Shown: positions 50,829-60,337, numbered from the stretch's first letter. The stretch: DNA of 64,000 nt from Phycisphaerae bacterium (GCA_030372985.1 JAUCQB010000161.1:1-64000), one strand, 5' to 3'. The notes: generated by a model not told the origin, from the letters alone. Numbers and translations: made by a program.

Positions 50829-53510
50829 ATGAACCGTCTGCAGGACGCATCCGAGCAACGTCTGGCGTTCATGTCCTTCCTGCTCTGTCTCGCGCTGCCG
50901 GCCCCGGCCCTGGCTCAGCGAACGCAGCCTCGATACTTCGCACATGACGCCGTCGAGGACCGGCACGGCGTCATCGCCCCGTGGCACAAGGGTCTCAACG
51001 GGCAATTTGACTTCCGCGTTCGCGTGGCCGCCGAAACATTGAAGCGATATCCGTGGGCGACGTCTCCCAAGACGGGGCTGCCCGCGCCGGACTACATCTA
51101 CAACGGCCGATGGCAAATCCAGCCGGACGGCACCATTCGCCCCGGCAACCTCCAGGACTGGGGCAACGGCGATCTCGCCCAGCGCGGAGCCTACGCCATG
51201 CTCGGCTGGGTGGATTACTACCGCTACACCGGTGACCCGGCCGCGATTGCCCATATCAGCATGATCGCCGACGTACTCCTGAACCACTGCCAGACGAACG
51301 AGGACCATCCCTGGCCCCGATTCCTGATCAGCGTCCCCAACCAGGGTGATCCGTACGGTCAGTGCAATCCGCAAGGCATGATCCAACTCGATCTCGTCGC
51401 GTTTTTCGGGCTTGGCCTGGTCCGAGGTTACCAGGTCACCGGCAACCAGGAATGGCTTGACGCCGCCAAACGATGGGCGGACCTGCTGGCCGCGAAACGC
51501 AGCCGCGAACCCGGCCTGTCGCCCTGGAACCGATACGCCAACCCCGAGGATGTGTTCTGGGAAGACCAGCAGACCGGCGGAGTCGTGGTGCTGTTGCGAC
51601 TGTTCGACGAGTTGATACGCGTCGGCTACACGGGCGCGAACAACGCCCTCGTCGAAGCTCGCGACGACGGCCGGGCGTATTTGCGCGATGTGCTGCTGCC
51701 TCGCTGGCTTGACAACGATGCCTTCGGCCGTGATTACTGGGACTGGCCGCACCAGGTCCAGAGCGAGACGCTCTCCGAGATGATTCCCCGCTATCTCATG
51801 GCCAACCCCGACGTCTTCCCCAACTGGCTTGTCGATGCCCGCAACATCATGTCCCTCTTCCTCCAGCGGGCCAGTGTCGCACCCGAATCGGGCGGCGACG
51901 TTTACAGCGGCGCATGGGCCTACCCTGAAGGGGCCCAGTGCTGCGGCCGATCGCTCTCATATCCTCCAATGCAGGTCGGCGCGGCCTTTGCCGAGTACGC
52001 CTCAAGGACCGAGAGCCAGTGGGCTCGCGAACTGGCCCGCCGACAGTTCATTCTGGCCACCTACGACTGCCACGAGACCGGCGTCGTCGAAGACGGCATG
52101 GACGGCGGCAACGTCGTCGCCGGCAGTTGGCTCCAGATCGCCCACCCCCTGCCGCTGGCCTACGTCCTCGACGGCATGGCGTGGCTGCCCGACCTGCTCG
52201 GCCCCAATCGCGAAAACCATATCATGCGAAGCACCTCGGTCGTGTCGAAGGTCACCTATGCCGACGGCCGCGTCGAATACACCACCTTCGATACTCCCGC
52301 GGACACCCGCGAAGTGCTCCGCCTGGCGTTTCGCCCGACGCGGATCCTCGCCGACGGCAAGCCGCTCTCGGAATCCCCTTCGCTCGACGAAAACGGTTAT
52401 GCGGTTAGGCCGCTCAACAACGGCGATTGCATCGTCGCAATTCGACACGACGGCGGCAGGACAGTGACAGTCGAAGGTGATGACCCCCAGCAGCAAAGCG
52501 ACGAACCGGCGACATCCTTCTCCGGCAAGTGGGACGAACAAAAGGATCCGGCGCATTTCGGCGGTGCCGCACGCGTGACATCCCAGGCCGACGCAAGCGC
52601 TTCGTTCTCCTTCGTCGGCAGCCAGGTGCGCTTGATCGGTTCGGTCGACGGCAGCGGCGGCCTGGCCGACGTCTATCTCGACGGCGAGAAGCAACTCTGC
52701 GGCATCGACTCCTGGAACCCATACTCGCTGCGGCAGCAGGTGCTGTACCACAGGAGCGGCCTGGACAACGGACCGCACACGCTGAAAGTGGTGGCTCTGG
52801 GCAAAGGAAACCCGCTTTCACGTGGAGCCAGTGTCTGCGTCGACGCGATCCAGTTCTCAACGGCTACTGGTGAGGCCGGCTTCGGCGAAGGCGACGGCCC
52901 GACCGGCGCACAGCGATGGATCTTCGGCTACCCCGGCCGGGAGGATTACACGGATTCCGAAGGCCGCGCCTGGCGTCCCGCAACCGAGGTGGTTATCCGT
53001 GTCGGCGAGACGACCGACCCTGTCGAGGCATGCTGGTACACGACCCCACGACGTCTGGCGATCGCCGGGACGACGGACCCGGTGATCTACCGCCACGGCA
53101 TGCACGGCAAGGACTTCACCGCATACGTGACCGTGGGTCCGGGCAAGTATCACGTCCGCTTGAAGCTGATGGAATCCCGATGGGTCGAACCCGCCGGGCG
53201 GTTGATGGACATCGACATCAACGGCCGGCCGGCGGTCCGCAACCTGGACATCGCGGCCACGGCCAGCGGCCGACCCGCGAGTGTCCTCTTCACCGCGAAC
53301 CAGAAGAAGATCTGGGCCGGCCTCAACCGCGCGGTCGATCTCGTCTTCAACGGCATCGAACCCAGCCACGGCGTGATCGCGGTCCGATTCCGCGGCGTCA
53401 ACAACGCCGAAGCCGTCGTCTCAGCCGTCGAGGTCGCCCCGGGCCCCGGCGGAGCAGGCGCTACCCCCATCACCGCGCCGAAGTCATCGACAACACCAGC
53501 CCCTCGTTGA
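50829..53510 (+). CDS. Exported six-hairpin glycosidase-like protein with malectin-like end
   Basis: 893 residues. A signal peptide (residues ~14-29, LALPAPALAQ) is followed by residues ~50-460 with the repeating helical pairs of an (alpha/alpha)6 toroid (GRWQIQPDGTIRPGNLQDWG, GWVDYYRYTGDP, YWDWPHQVQSETLSEMIPRY). Residues ~470-560 are beta-rich, ~560-690 resemble a jelly-roll, and ~700-870 a malectin-like carbohydrate-binding domain (YTDSEGRAWRPA, FTAYVTVGPGKYHVRLKLME, RLMDIDINGRP). It probably degrades a polysaccharide outside the cytoplasm. The exact GH or PL family is unclear. Confidence 0.8.
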   Translation: MNRLQDASEQRLAFMSFLLCLALPAPALAQRTQPRYFAHDAVEDRHGVIAPWHKGLNGQFDFRVRVAAETLKRYPWATSPKTGLPAPDYIYNGRWQIQPDGTIRPGNLQDWGNGDLAQRGAYAMLGWVDYYRYTGDPAAIAHISMIADVLLNHCQTNEDHPWPRFLISVPNQGDPYGQCNPQGMIQLDLVAFFGLGLVRGYQVTGNQEWLDAAKRWADLLAAKRSREPGLSPWNRYANPEDVFWEDQQTGGVVVLLRLFDELIRVGYTGANNALVEARDDGRAYLRDVLLPRWLDNDAFGRDYWDWPHQVQSETLSEMIPRYLMANPDVFPNWLVDARNIMSLFLQRASVAPESGGDVYSGAWAYPEGAQCCGRSLSYPPMQVGAAFAEYASRTESQWARELARRQFILATYDCHETGVVEDGMDGGNVVAGSWLQIAHPLPLAYVLDGMAWLPDLLGPNRENHIMRSTSVVSKVTYADGRVEYTTFDTPADTREVLRLAFRPTRILADGKPLSESPSLDENGYAVRPLNNGDCIVAIRHDGGRTVTVEGDDPQQQSDEPATSFSGKWDEQKDPAHFGGAARVTSQADASASFSFVGSQVRLIGSVDGSGGLADVYLDGEKQLCGIDSWNPYSLRQQVLYHRSGLDNGPHTLKVVALGKGNPLSRGASVCVDAIQFSTATGEAGFGEGDGPTGAQRWIFGYPGREDYTDSEGRAWRPATEVVIRVGETTDPVEACWYTTPRRLAIAGTTDPVIYRHGMHGKDFTAYVTVGPGKYHVRLKLMESRWVEPAGRLMDIDINGRPAVRNLDIAATASGRPASVLFTANQKKIWAGLNRAVDLVFNGIEPSHGVIAVRFRGVNNAEAVVSAVEVAPGPGGAGATPITAPKSSTTPAPR

Positions 53511-53542
53511 CGGGCATCAACTTCTTTTCCTCCCGGCCCGCC

Positions 53543-54121
53543 TCACTTGCGGTCCAGCAGGCGCCACCAGCCGGCCCGCGGGGCCGGGTCCCGATAGACG
53601 CGAACATCGGAGGACTTCACGTCGTCGAAAGTACAGAACACCTCGGGATCGATGCTCTCCGCCACGCGGATTACCTGTGCGGTCTCCCGGCGGGGGGCGA
53701 CGACAAAACAGATCGAGACCTCGCCGTTCAGGCCGCGCCCTTTCATCTCCGTGACCGCGTATCCCGCCAGGCGCAGCCCGGCTGCGACCGCGGCGCTGCG
53801 CGTGCAGGAAATCAGCCGGATCGCCTGCATGCCGAACGCCAGCCGCTCTTCGATCCACATGCCAACCGCATTCCCGGTGGCGAAACCGCCCGCGTAGGCG
53901 ACCACGTTGTACCAGTGATCCAGGTGCGTCAGTACGCCTGATACCGCCGTGATCCAGATCGCTACTTCGAAGAAACCGAGCACCGGCGCGAGAATCCGCA
54001 TGCCGCGGATGACGCAAATCGTCCGCAGCGTGCCGATCGAGACGTCCGCGATCCGGGCGAAGAAGATGAACACCGGCCACACCTCGGGGTGTGCGTTGAG
54101 CCAGTGAATGATGTTGAACAT
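53543..54121 (-). CDS. DUF2179/DUF5698 membrane protein (YebE/UPF0316-like)
   Basis: 192 residues from ATG 54121. Three membrane helices in the N-terminal half (VFIFFARIADVSIGTLRTI, GFFEVAIWITAVSGVL, YAGGFATGNAVGMWIE), followed by a soluble DUF2179 domain with the pattern TEMKGRGLNGEVSICFVVAP and AESIDPEVFCTFDDVKSS. Function unknown. Confidence 0.88.
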   Translation of the reverse strand: MFNIIHWLNAHPEVWPVFIFFARIADVSIGTLRTICVIRGMRILAPVLGFFEVAIWITAVSGVLTHLDHWYNVVAYAGGFATGNAVGMWIEERLAFGMQAIRLISCTRSAAVAAGLRLAGYAVTEMKGRGLNGEVSICFVVAPRRETAQVIRVAESIDPEVFCTFDDVKSSDVRVYRDPAPRAGWWRLLDRK

Positions 54122-54184
54122 GATCCCTTGTCTCCGACAGGAGCGCGAGACGGCGGATGCCACAGCCCCGCGAATGGCCCTATT

Positions 54185-56473
54185 CTACTTCTGCGGCACC
54201 TCCCAGTCGACGAATACCATGTCCGCCAGCCACGGGCGGTATTTCTCGGCCATTGCCCGATGTGCCGGGTGATCCCGGTACGTCTGTAAGTCGCGATGCG
54301 ATCGGAAAGTGAGCAGAATGGCGTAGTCGATGCCTGCGCTGAGCCCCCGCCGGTCGGTGTTCGGCCCGCCTTCGTAAGTCATGATCTCCGGCACCTGCCC
54401 AGGAAGCAGGTCACTGGCGGCGATGATCTCCTCGCGCTGCTGCGCCGTCAGCTCCGGTTTGAACTTCAGACCGATCAGGTGCCGGATGAGTGTGTTGCCG
54501 GTCTCGGCGCCGCCCTCGGGAACGAACCGCATAGCACAGCCGCCGCCCGAGGCCATGGTGACGTCGAGCGCCTCCGTCGGCCTCACCACGCTCCGCACGC
54601 GGCGGATCTGCTCCGGCACCTCTTTGCATCGCTCGCCGTCGGTGAACGCATCCATGCGCCATTGGCCGCTCCCCAGGAAACCCAGCGGCAGCTTCAAGGC
54701 TCGCGCCTGCCCATCGTTCATCCCGCCCACGTACCACTCGGCCCCCCTGCGCCGGGCCATCAGGATGTACTTGCCTGGATAGCCGTCGATCACCCGGCTT
54801 TCGTCCCAGACCGTCGGCACCCAGCGGAGAAACTCGAATCCCACCGCGCCGCGATAGCTCTCGGGGTAGTCCACGCACATCTGCAACGGACTGAAGTAGA
54901 CGACGTACTGAGCAAGCTGATGCGAGCGCGTACCCATCACGAATGGCGCCGAGTCCCGCGGCTTGAACCGGTCCGGCGTCAGGCAGTTGAACCCGCCCGG
55001 GGTGTAATCCATCGGCCCGGCCAGCATCCGCGTGAACGGCAGCGTCACGTTGTGCTCCGGCGTGATGTCCGCCGACCACTTGCAGCACTCCAGCCCCATC
55101 ACCCCTTCCTGCGTGAGCATGTTCGGCCAGGTGCGATTCATCCCCGTGGGTTTATAGGCTCCGTGCATGTCGACCATGAGATGATGCTTCGCCGCCTCTC
55201 GGGCGACCTTGTAGTACCAGTTCACCATCCATTGGTCGTCGCGGTTCATGAAGTCGACCTTGACCCCGGCAATGCCCCACTTCTCGTAAAGCGGGAAGGC
55301 CTCGGCCATCTGGGTGTCACAGTGGCTCCAGGTTAGCCACAGCCAGACACGCACACCTTTCTTGCGGCAGTGCTCGATGATTGCAGGCAGGTCGACGTCC
55401 TTCACTGTACGGGTGATGTCCGTCACCCGAGTCGTCTTGCCATCCGGGCCGGGCCTGTTCTCCCACCACGACCAGCCCTCGTCGATGAGCAAATATGGAA
55501 ACCCGGCCTCGGCGGCGAAATCGGCATAGTGCAGGTAGGTCGCGGTGTTGATCCCGCCGTTGAAGTCCACGCCGCTCACCATCCACTTTGACCACCAATC
55601 CCAGGTGACCTTGCCCGGCTTGATCCAGGCGGTGTCGGCGATCGCACTTGGCGGGTTGCAGTTCGAGACGATCTGGCTTTCGATCAGGTCGCCCGCCCGG
55701 CGACCAAGAAGAATCACCCGCCACGGCGTCTCGAGCGACCCGTTTCGAACCACGGCCGGTCCCTGGCCACGCGTCGACAGGCGGGTCAACAGGGTCTTCG
55801 GCGACTGCGGGCTGCTCGCCACATAGAGGCCGGCGTAGTCTTCCAGATGCGCCTCGGTAATCGCCATCCATTTGCCGCCGGACAGTTCCAACGTAATCGG
55901 CAACCCGATGAGCGACTCGCCGAGCGACGAGAGCGGCCCGATCTTGTACTTGCCTTCATAAGAGGTTCGGAAGCCCTTGAGCGGTAGTGCCCACGCTTTC
56001 GCATCCTCGGCAAAGTGGAAAGCCGTCCGTTCGCCGTCCAGCCGGTACTCGCCCGAGCCGCCGGCAACGCGATATCGAAAGGCGACACCGTCGTTGTAGG
56101 CCCGCACCAGAATCGTCAGCGCCCGGCCGTTCGAGCCCGCCTCGGCCAGATCCACCTGCAGCATGCGATACTCATCGCGCACCGGTGATACCGTCCCGCA
56201 GACCGGCGTCCAGTTCTCGTCGGTGTCGCTGACCTGCTTGTTTCGTATCCCCAGCCCCGGCCCAAGCGGCGGTGCCTCCGTCGGCAGCAGTCCCAGCGGC
56301 GATTCTGTCAGAACCGTCTGTCCGTCCACGGTGATGCTGAACGCCGGCCCCGCCTGCCCGGTTGCCAACGAAAACGCCACCTTGCCGTCCGGCGATGCCA
56401 CGGTCACCGGTTCGTCCGCCCTGACTTGCGCGGCCGCAAGGACCAGAATTGTTGCAGTCCAGATACATCTCAT
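54185..56473 (-). CDS. GH97 alpha-glycosidase fused to a Dabb domain
   Basis: 762 residues from ATG 56473, with a signal peptide (residues ~1-20). GH97 parts: an N-terminal beta-sandwich (VASPDGKVAFSLATGQAGPA), a TIM barrel with WDWWSKWMVSGVDFNGG, LIDEGWSWW, GVKVDFMNRDDQWMVNWY (catalytic Asp/Glu region) and DMHGAYKPTGMNRTWPNMLTQ, and a C-terminal beta domain. The final ~100 residues (from ~659: TLIRHLIGLKFKPELTAQQR, then YAILLTFRSHRDLQTYRDHP) are a stress-responsive A/B-barrel (Dabb) domain. GH97 enzymes act on alpha-glucosides or alpha-galactosides. This fusion is unusual. Confidence 0.92.
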   Translation of the reverse strand: MRCIWTATILVLAAAQVRADEPVTVASPDGKVAFSLATGQAGPAFSITVDGQTVLTESPLGLLPTEAPPLGPGLGIRNKQVSDTDENWTPVCGTVSPVRDEYRMLQVDLAEAGSNGRALTILVRAYNDGVAFRYRVAGGSGEYRLDGERTAFHFAEDAKAWALPLKGFRTSYEGKYKIGPLSSLGESLIGLPITLELSGGKWMAITEAHLEDYAGLYVASSPQSPKTLLTRLSTRGQGPAVVRNGSLETPWRVILLGRRAGDLIESQIVSNCNPPSAIADTAWIKPGKVTWDWWSKWMVSGVDFNGGINTATYLHYADFAAEAGFPYLLIDEGWSWWENRPGPDGKTTRVTDITRTVKDVDLPAIIEHCRKKGVRVWLWLTWSHCDTQMAEAFPLYEKWGIAGVKVDFMNRDDQWMVNWYYKVAREAAKHHLMVDMHGAYKPTGMNRTWPNMLTQEGVMGLECCKWSADITPEHNVTLPFTRMLAGPMDYTPGGFNCLTPDRFKPRDSAPFVMGTRSHQLAQYVVYFSPLQMCVDYPESYRGAVGFEFLRWVPTVWDESRVIDGYPGKYILMARRRGAEWYVGGMNDGQARALKLPLGFLGSGQWRMDAFTDGERCKEVPEQIRRVRSVVRPTEALDVTMASGGGCAMRFVPEGGAETGNTLIRHLIGLKFKPELTAQQREEIIAASDLLPGQVPEIMTYEGGPNTDRRGLSAGIDYAILLTFRSHRDLQTYRDHPAHRAMAEKYRPWLADMVFVDWEVPQK

Positions 56474-56564
56474 GCGAAATCTCCTCGTTGGCCGCAGTAG
56501 ACCTGTACGGCCGGCGACTGTCAACGTTCGATTCGGGCTGCGTGTCATGCCTCCAAACGGCGCG

Positions 56565-56570
56565 TATAAT
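56565..56570 (+). promoter_or_regulatory. -10 box of the exported hydrolase gene
   Basis: TATAAT, 9 bases before the first ATG of the hydrolase; transcription would start about 3 bases before the start codon. A weak TGTCAT (56543-56548) could serve as -35 box. Confidence 0.5.
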
Positions 56571-56579
56571 CCCGGCGAC

Positions 56580-57461
56580 ATGATGTCCTGTAACCGCAAC
56601 AGAACCGCGTGGCCGGGTGTCGTTTACCTGCTCGCCGTGGCAGCAGCCATCGGGAACATGGGCCTCTCAGGCTGCCTGCCGATCTCCGGCAACATCACGC
56701 CGTCGGACGGGCCTTATGCAGTCGGCATTGATTCGGTCCGAGTCCCGAGACAGGGCTTTGGCCGCTTCGAGGCCCTGGTCTATTACCCTGCGATCAGCGA
56801 CGGCAGAAGCGCCGCGATTGAGCCGTCCGGCGCACCCTACCCCGGCGTCGCCTTCGGTCACGGTTGGCTCGCCACCCCCAGGATGTATCACTCGACGCTG
56901 ATTACTTTGGCCGCCCAGGGCTATGTCGTGATCGCCCCGGCGTCGGAGACCCAGTTGTTCCCCAGCCATCCGCGCTTCGCCCAGGACATGCGCCAGTGCC
57001 TGACCTGGCTCGAGCAGGAAAACGCCCGCCCCGAATCGCGGTTCTACGGGCTCATCGACGCCGCGCACTTCGGCATCGCCGGCCACTCGATGGGCGGCGG
57101 CGCCGGCATGCTCGCCGCGGCGGCCGACGATCGCGTCAAGGCGATCGCAACCCAGGCCCCGGCCGAGACCTGGCCCGATTCCGCGATTGCCGCCGTCGCC
57201 GACATCCATGTCCCGATCATCTTCATCGCCGGTTCCGAGGACACGTTCACCCCATTGGCCCGGCACGCCCAGCCCATGTACGACAACGCCAACTTGCCCA
57301 AGGAGCTCATCGTCCTCGACGGCGGCTACCACTGCGGTTTCATCGACATCGAGGTGCGCGTGTTCTGCGACGCCGGTTCCATGGACCACCAGATCCAGCT
57401 CGACCTCACCTGGCAGCACACGATCGAGTTCTTCGATACTTACCTCAAATCCGGGTCGTAG
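56580..57461 (+). CDS. Alpha/beta hydrolase lipoprotein
   Basis: 293 residues beginning with a lipoprotein signal (LSGC lipobox near residue 30). The fold is of the dienelactone-hydrolase/cutinase-like type: VAFGHGWLATPRMYHSTLIT (oxyanion-hole region), GIAGHSMGGGAGMLAAA (nucleophile Ser), IFIAGSEDTFTP (Asp), and YHCGF (His). It is divergent from the GH97 gene with 106 bp between them. A carbohydrate esterase role is possible but not shown. Confidence 0.88.
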   Translation: MMSCNRNRTAWPGVVYLLAVAAAIGNMGLSGCLPISGNITPSDGPYAVGIDSVRVPRQGFGRFEALVYYPAISDGRSAAIEPSGAPYPGVAFGHGWLATPRMYHSTLITLAAQGYVVIAPASETQLFPSHPRFAQDMRQCLTWLEQENARPESRFYGLIDAAHFGIAGHSMGGGAGMLAAAADDRVKAIATQAPAETWPDSAIAAVADIHVPIIFIAGSEDTFTPLARHAQPMYDNANLPKELIVLDGGYHCGFIDIEVRVFCDAGSMDHQIQLDLTWQHTIEFFDTYLKSGS

Positions 57462-57622
57462 CAGCACACCGTTGTGCAGTCGCCGTATTCGGGCAAATTC
57501 GCCAGACCGCCGGCCTTCACGGCGAAGATGATCGAGCGGTCGAAACACAACCGGAGTATGCCATACAGAAGCAAGGCTGACCGGCGTCGAATCACCGTTG
57601 GCCCAGACAACCGTGTTGCGAT

Positions 57623-57628
57623 TATAAT
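57623..57628 (+). promoter_or_regulatory. -10 box upstream of the Tat-exported oxidoreductase
   Basis: TATAAT lies 50 bases before the GTG start of the Gfo/Idh gene. It sits inside a palindromic GATTATAATC. The -35 box is unclear. Confidence 0.45.
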
Positions 57629-57677
57629 CGGGTCGGCGACAATCCGACCACACGAACCGTTCAGCGGGAGAAGCCAC

Positions 57678-58985
57678 GTGAATCGACGCGAATTCCTGAC
57701 CAGAGGTGCCGGGACGGTGGCTGCAGCAGCGACGCTCGGCGAGTTCGCATTCGCGGCCTCGCCGCAGGAACACTCCAGGCCCGTGCGCCTGGGCATCGCG
57801 GGATTGGGCAACCGCGGCACACACCTCCTGCGCCTGGCCCTGGGCATCCCCGGCGTGTACGTCAAAGCCGTCTGCGACCTCAGCGAGGACAACCTCAAGC
57901 GGGCGTCCGGGATCGTGCAGAAAGCCCAGGGCTCCGAGCCGGCCCTCTATGCCAAGGCCCCCAACGACTACGGCGCCATGGTCAAGCGCGACGACATCGA
58001 CGCCGTCCTGATCGCCACCCCGACCAAGTGGCACTGCCCCATGGCCATCGAAGCCATGAAGGCCGGCAAACACGTCGGCAGCGAGGTCCCCGCTGGCTTC
58101 CAACTCCAGGAACTCTGGGACCTGGTCAAGACCAAGGAGGCCACCGGCCGGCGATACATGCTGCTTGAGAACTATCTCTACATGCGGCACATCATGACGG
58201 TCTGGAACATGGTCCGCGCCGGCGTTCTTGGCGAGCCGTACTACGCCGAATGCGGCTATCTTCACGACTGCCGCTTCATGCTGTTCAAGAAGGACGGCTC
58301 GCTCGACTGGTGGGGCGACTGGGCGGCCAACAACTTCGGCAGCGACTACCCGACCCACGCCATGGGGCCGGTCAGCAAGTGGATGGGGCTCAACGAGGGC
58401 GACCGCATGGAGTACTGCACAAGCATGATGACCGCTCCGCGAGTCCTCCACGAATACGCGGTCAGGAAGTACGGTGCCGACAGCCCGCAGGGCAAGATCA
58501 CCTGGGCCCTCGGCGAATTCGTCTCCACCCAGATCCGCACCGTCAACGGCCGGGTCATCCGGCTTGACTACGACGTCAATTCGCCCCGGCCCGCGGTCCT
58601 GCCCTACATGATCCAGGGTACCAAGGGGCTCTACGACTCGCGGCATGGCGTGTACATTGAACACGTGAGCCAGGGCGAGAAATGGGAGGACCTGCGGAAG
58701 TACCGGGAGCAATATGACCACGCCTGCTGGAAACGCGACGCCCAGAAAGCCGAGAAAGCCGGTCACGGCGGCGGAGATTACTTTGCCGTAAGGGATTTCG
58801 TCGAAATGGTCCGGCAGGATCGCGAACCGTGGATCGACGTGTATGATGCCGCTTCTTGGAGCGTTCTCTACTGGTGTTCCCGCGAGTCGATCGCCAACCG
58901 GAGCAGGACGGTGGATATCCCCGACTTCACCGACGGGCGATGGAAGGACCAGAACTGGCGGAAAGACAGCCATCGGCCGGCGTGA
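57678..58985 (+). CDS. Tat-exported Gfo/Idh/MocA oxidoreductase
   Basis: 435 residues from GTG 57678. A Tat-type signal (NRREFLTRGAGTVAAAATLG) precedes the Rossmann fold (LGIAGLGNRGTHLLRL). The second part includes EVPAGFQLQEL, LENYLYMRHIMTVWNMVRAG and DYPTHAMGPVSKW, with the His used in catalysis by this family. It has the pattern of Gfo/Idh proteins that occur in large numbers in planctomycetes and are linked to the breakdown of unusual or sulfated sugars. Confidence 0.92.
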   Translation: MNRREFLTRGAGTVAAAATLGEFAFAASPQEHSRPVRLGIAGLGNRGTHLLRLALGIPGVYVKAVCDLSEDNLKRASGIVQKAQGSEPALYAKAPNDYGAMVKRDDIDAVLIATPTKWHCPMAIEAMKAGKHVGSEVPAGFQLQELWDLVKTKEATGRRYMLLENYLYMRHIMTVWNMVRAGVLGEPYYAECGYLHDCRFMLFKKDGSLDWWGDWAANNFGSDYPTHAMGPVSKWMGLNEGDRMEYCTSMMTAPRVLHEYAVRKYGADSPQGKITWALGEFVSTQIRTVNGRVIRLDYDVNSPRPAVLPYMIQGTKGLYDSRHGVYIEHVSQGEKWEDLRKYREQYDHACWKRDAQKAEKAGHGGGDYFAVRDFVEMVRQDREPWIDVYDAASWSVLYWCSRESIANRSRTVDIPDFTDGRWKDQNWRKDSHRPA

Positions 58986-58990
58986 AGTGC

Positions 58991-59016
58991 GGGGGCTGGG
59001 GGCTGGGGACTGGGGG
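58991..59016 (+). other. G-quadruplex-prone tract
   Basis: Four runs of four or five G (58991-58995, 58998-59002, 59005-59008, 59012-59016) separated by CT, CT and ACT fit a strong intramolecular G4, just after the oxidoreductase stop. Confidence 0.7.
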
Positions 59017-59047
59017 TTTGGTGTTGGAGGCAGTGAGCCGCCGAATT

Positions 59048-59070
59048 GGCTCAGGCTGAGCTTGTCGAAG
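59048..59070 (+). repeat. Short widespread repeat near the SagB-like gene
   Basis: GGCTCAGGCTGAGCTTGTCG followed by AAG contains the palindrome GCTCAGGCTGAGC. This short word is familiar as a dispersed repeat in many environmental genomes. One copy was found here. Confidence 0.45.
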
Positions 59071-59122
59071 TCGTTCGGGCAGTGATGACCAGGCTATGAC
59101 CAACCGAAAGGAACGGTGTGAC

Positions 59123-59803
59123 ATGACAACGCGACTGACAATGTTGGTGATCATCGTGGCGGCGATTCTTACCGGCGGCTGCACGGAGCCTCTGTTCACT
59201 ACGCAGCGGCCGGCAGCGACGGCGACGGACATCGTCTTGCCGCCTCCCTCGACCAGCGGCGGCATGTCTTTCACCAAGGCCATGGCCGACCGGCGATCGG
59301 TTCGCTCGTTCTCCAGCAAACCGGTCACCCAGGAGCAGATGTCGCAGTTGTGCTGGGCAGCCCAGGGCATCACCGACCAGCCGAGCGGCAAACGCACCGC
59401 TCCCTCGGCCATGGCCCAATACGCCGTGAATCTCTACGTGGTCAACAAGGAAGGCTGCTACGAATACCTGCCCGGCCCGCACGCCCTGCGGCCAATGAGC
59501 GGGGCGGAAGCGATGGGCCAGCTTCGAGGCGCATGCTGGCAGCCGTCGGTCGGCTCGGCACCGCTGTGCATGATCATCACCATCGACGTCGAGCGGCTGA
59601 AACCCCGCTGCGGCAAGATGGCCGAACAGTACAGCCTGCTGGAGGCGGGGCACGTGGCGCAGAATGTGTTGCTGCAGGCCACTGCTCTTGAACTGGCGAG
59701 CGTCCCGGTGGGCGGATTCGACGCCAATGCCGTCGGAAAGGCGATGAAGATCCCGGCTCCGCAGCGGGTGGTATACCTTCTGCCGATCGGCGTCAAGAAG
59801 TAA
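59123..59803 (+). CDS. SagB-type nitroreductase-fold lipoprotein
   Basis: 226 residues from ATG 59123 (AAAGGA upstream); ATG 59096 is also possible. A lipobox (ILTGGC) near residue 20 marks it as an exported lipoprotein. The remainder has the SagB/ThcOx pattern: FTKAMADRRSVRSFSSKPVT, QLCWAAQGITDQP, and GHVAQNVLLQATALELASVP (FMN-binding). SagB proteins in peptide clusters oxidise azolines, but no such cluster is nearby, so this is an exported flavin oxidoreductase of unknown substrate. Confidence 0.88.
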   Translation: MTTRLTMLVIIVAAILTGGCTEPLFTTQRPAATATDIVLPPPSTSGGMSFTKAMADRRSVRSFSSKPVTQEQMSQLCWAAQGITDQPSGKRTAPSAMAQYAVNLYVVNKEGCYEYLPGPHALRPMSGAEAMGQLRGACWQPSVGSAPLCMIITIDVERLKPRCGKMAEQYSLLEAGHVAQNVLLQATALELASVPVGGFDANAVGKAMKIPAPQRVVYLLPIGVKK

Positions 59804-59832
59804 CGCGGCAGGTTTCGTTCGCCGCGGCGACC

Positions 59833-60321
59833 TCAACACTGCCCTACTTGCCCGGCCGGGCTGGGGAAGAACAGCGTTGTCTTGATGTCCGGGTCGAAGC
59901 CGCGCCCGAATTTGACCTCCAGAACCTCCTGCATGATCACGTCGGCGGTCGTGGTGACCGGGGCGGTACCGGTCTCCAGGTGCCCGCCGTGCAGGTGCCC
60001 GTTGCTGTCCACGAAGGTGATGTGCAGGTGCGGTTCGATGCCGCCGTCCTCCAGTTCGCAGATCATCCCCTGGGCCCCGCAAATGGCGATCGGGCCGGTC
60101 AGTTCGATCTTTTTGGCGACCACGCCGACCGGACTCTCCTTTGAGGGCCTCGCCACCTCGACAACCGCCCGATCCACCCCGCCGATGATGACCGGAATGT
60201 AGGCCGCCCTGATGTTGTTGGCCTCGGCCAGTTCCTTGAGACCGCCCAGCAGATCGGTTCCCGGCCGAAGCCGCGCTACCACTGTCCGTCCCGCCTTGCC
60301 CACCGCACCGTAGTATGCCAT
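59833..60321 (-). CDS. PPC domain protein (DUF296)
   Basis: 162 residues from ATG 60321. The PCC/DUF296 domain is recognisable by LRPGTDLLGGLKELAEANNI, the core HLHITFVDSNGHLHGGHLET, and VIMQEV near the end. In bacteria the fold is often a small trimeric protein; some are fused to DNA-binding domains, but no such domain is present here. Function unknown. Confidence 0.88.
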   Translation of the reverse strand: MAYYGAVGKAGRTVVARLRPGTDLLGGLKELAEANNIRAAYIPVIIGGVDRAVVEVARPSKESPVGVVAKKIELTGPIAICGAQGMICELEDGGIEPHLHITFVDSNGHLHGGHLETGTAPVTTTADVIMQEVLEVKFGRGFDPDIKTTLFFPSPAGQVGQC

Positions 60322-60337
60322 GCTGACCTCACTGATC

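Noticed and set aside
56667..58973. Long minus-strand frame opposite the hydrolase and Gfo/Idh genes
   Set aside because: Antisense shadow of two clear genes; no recognisable motif.
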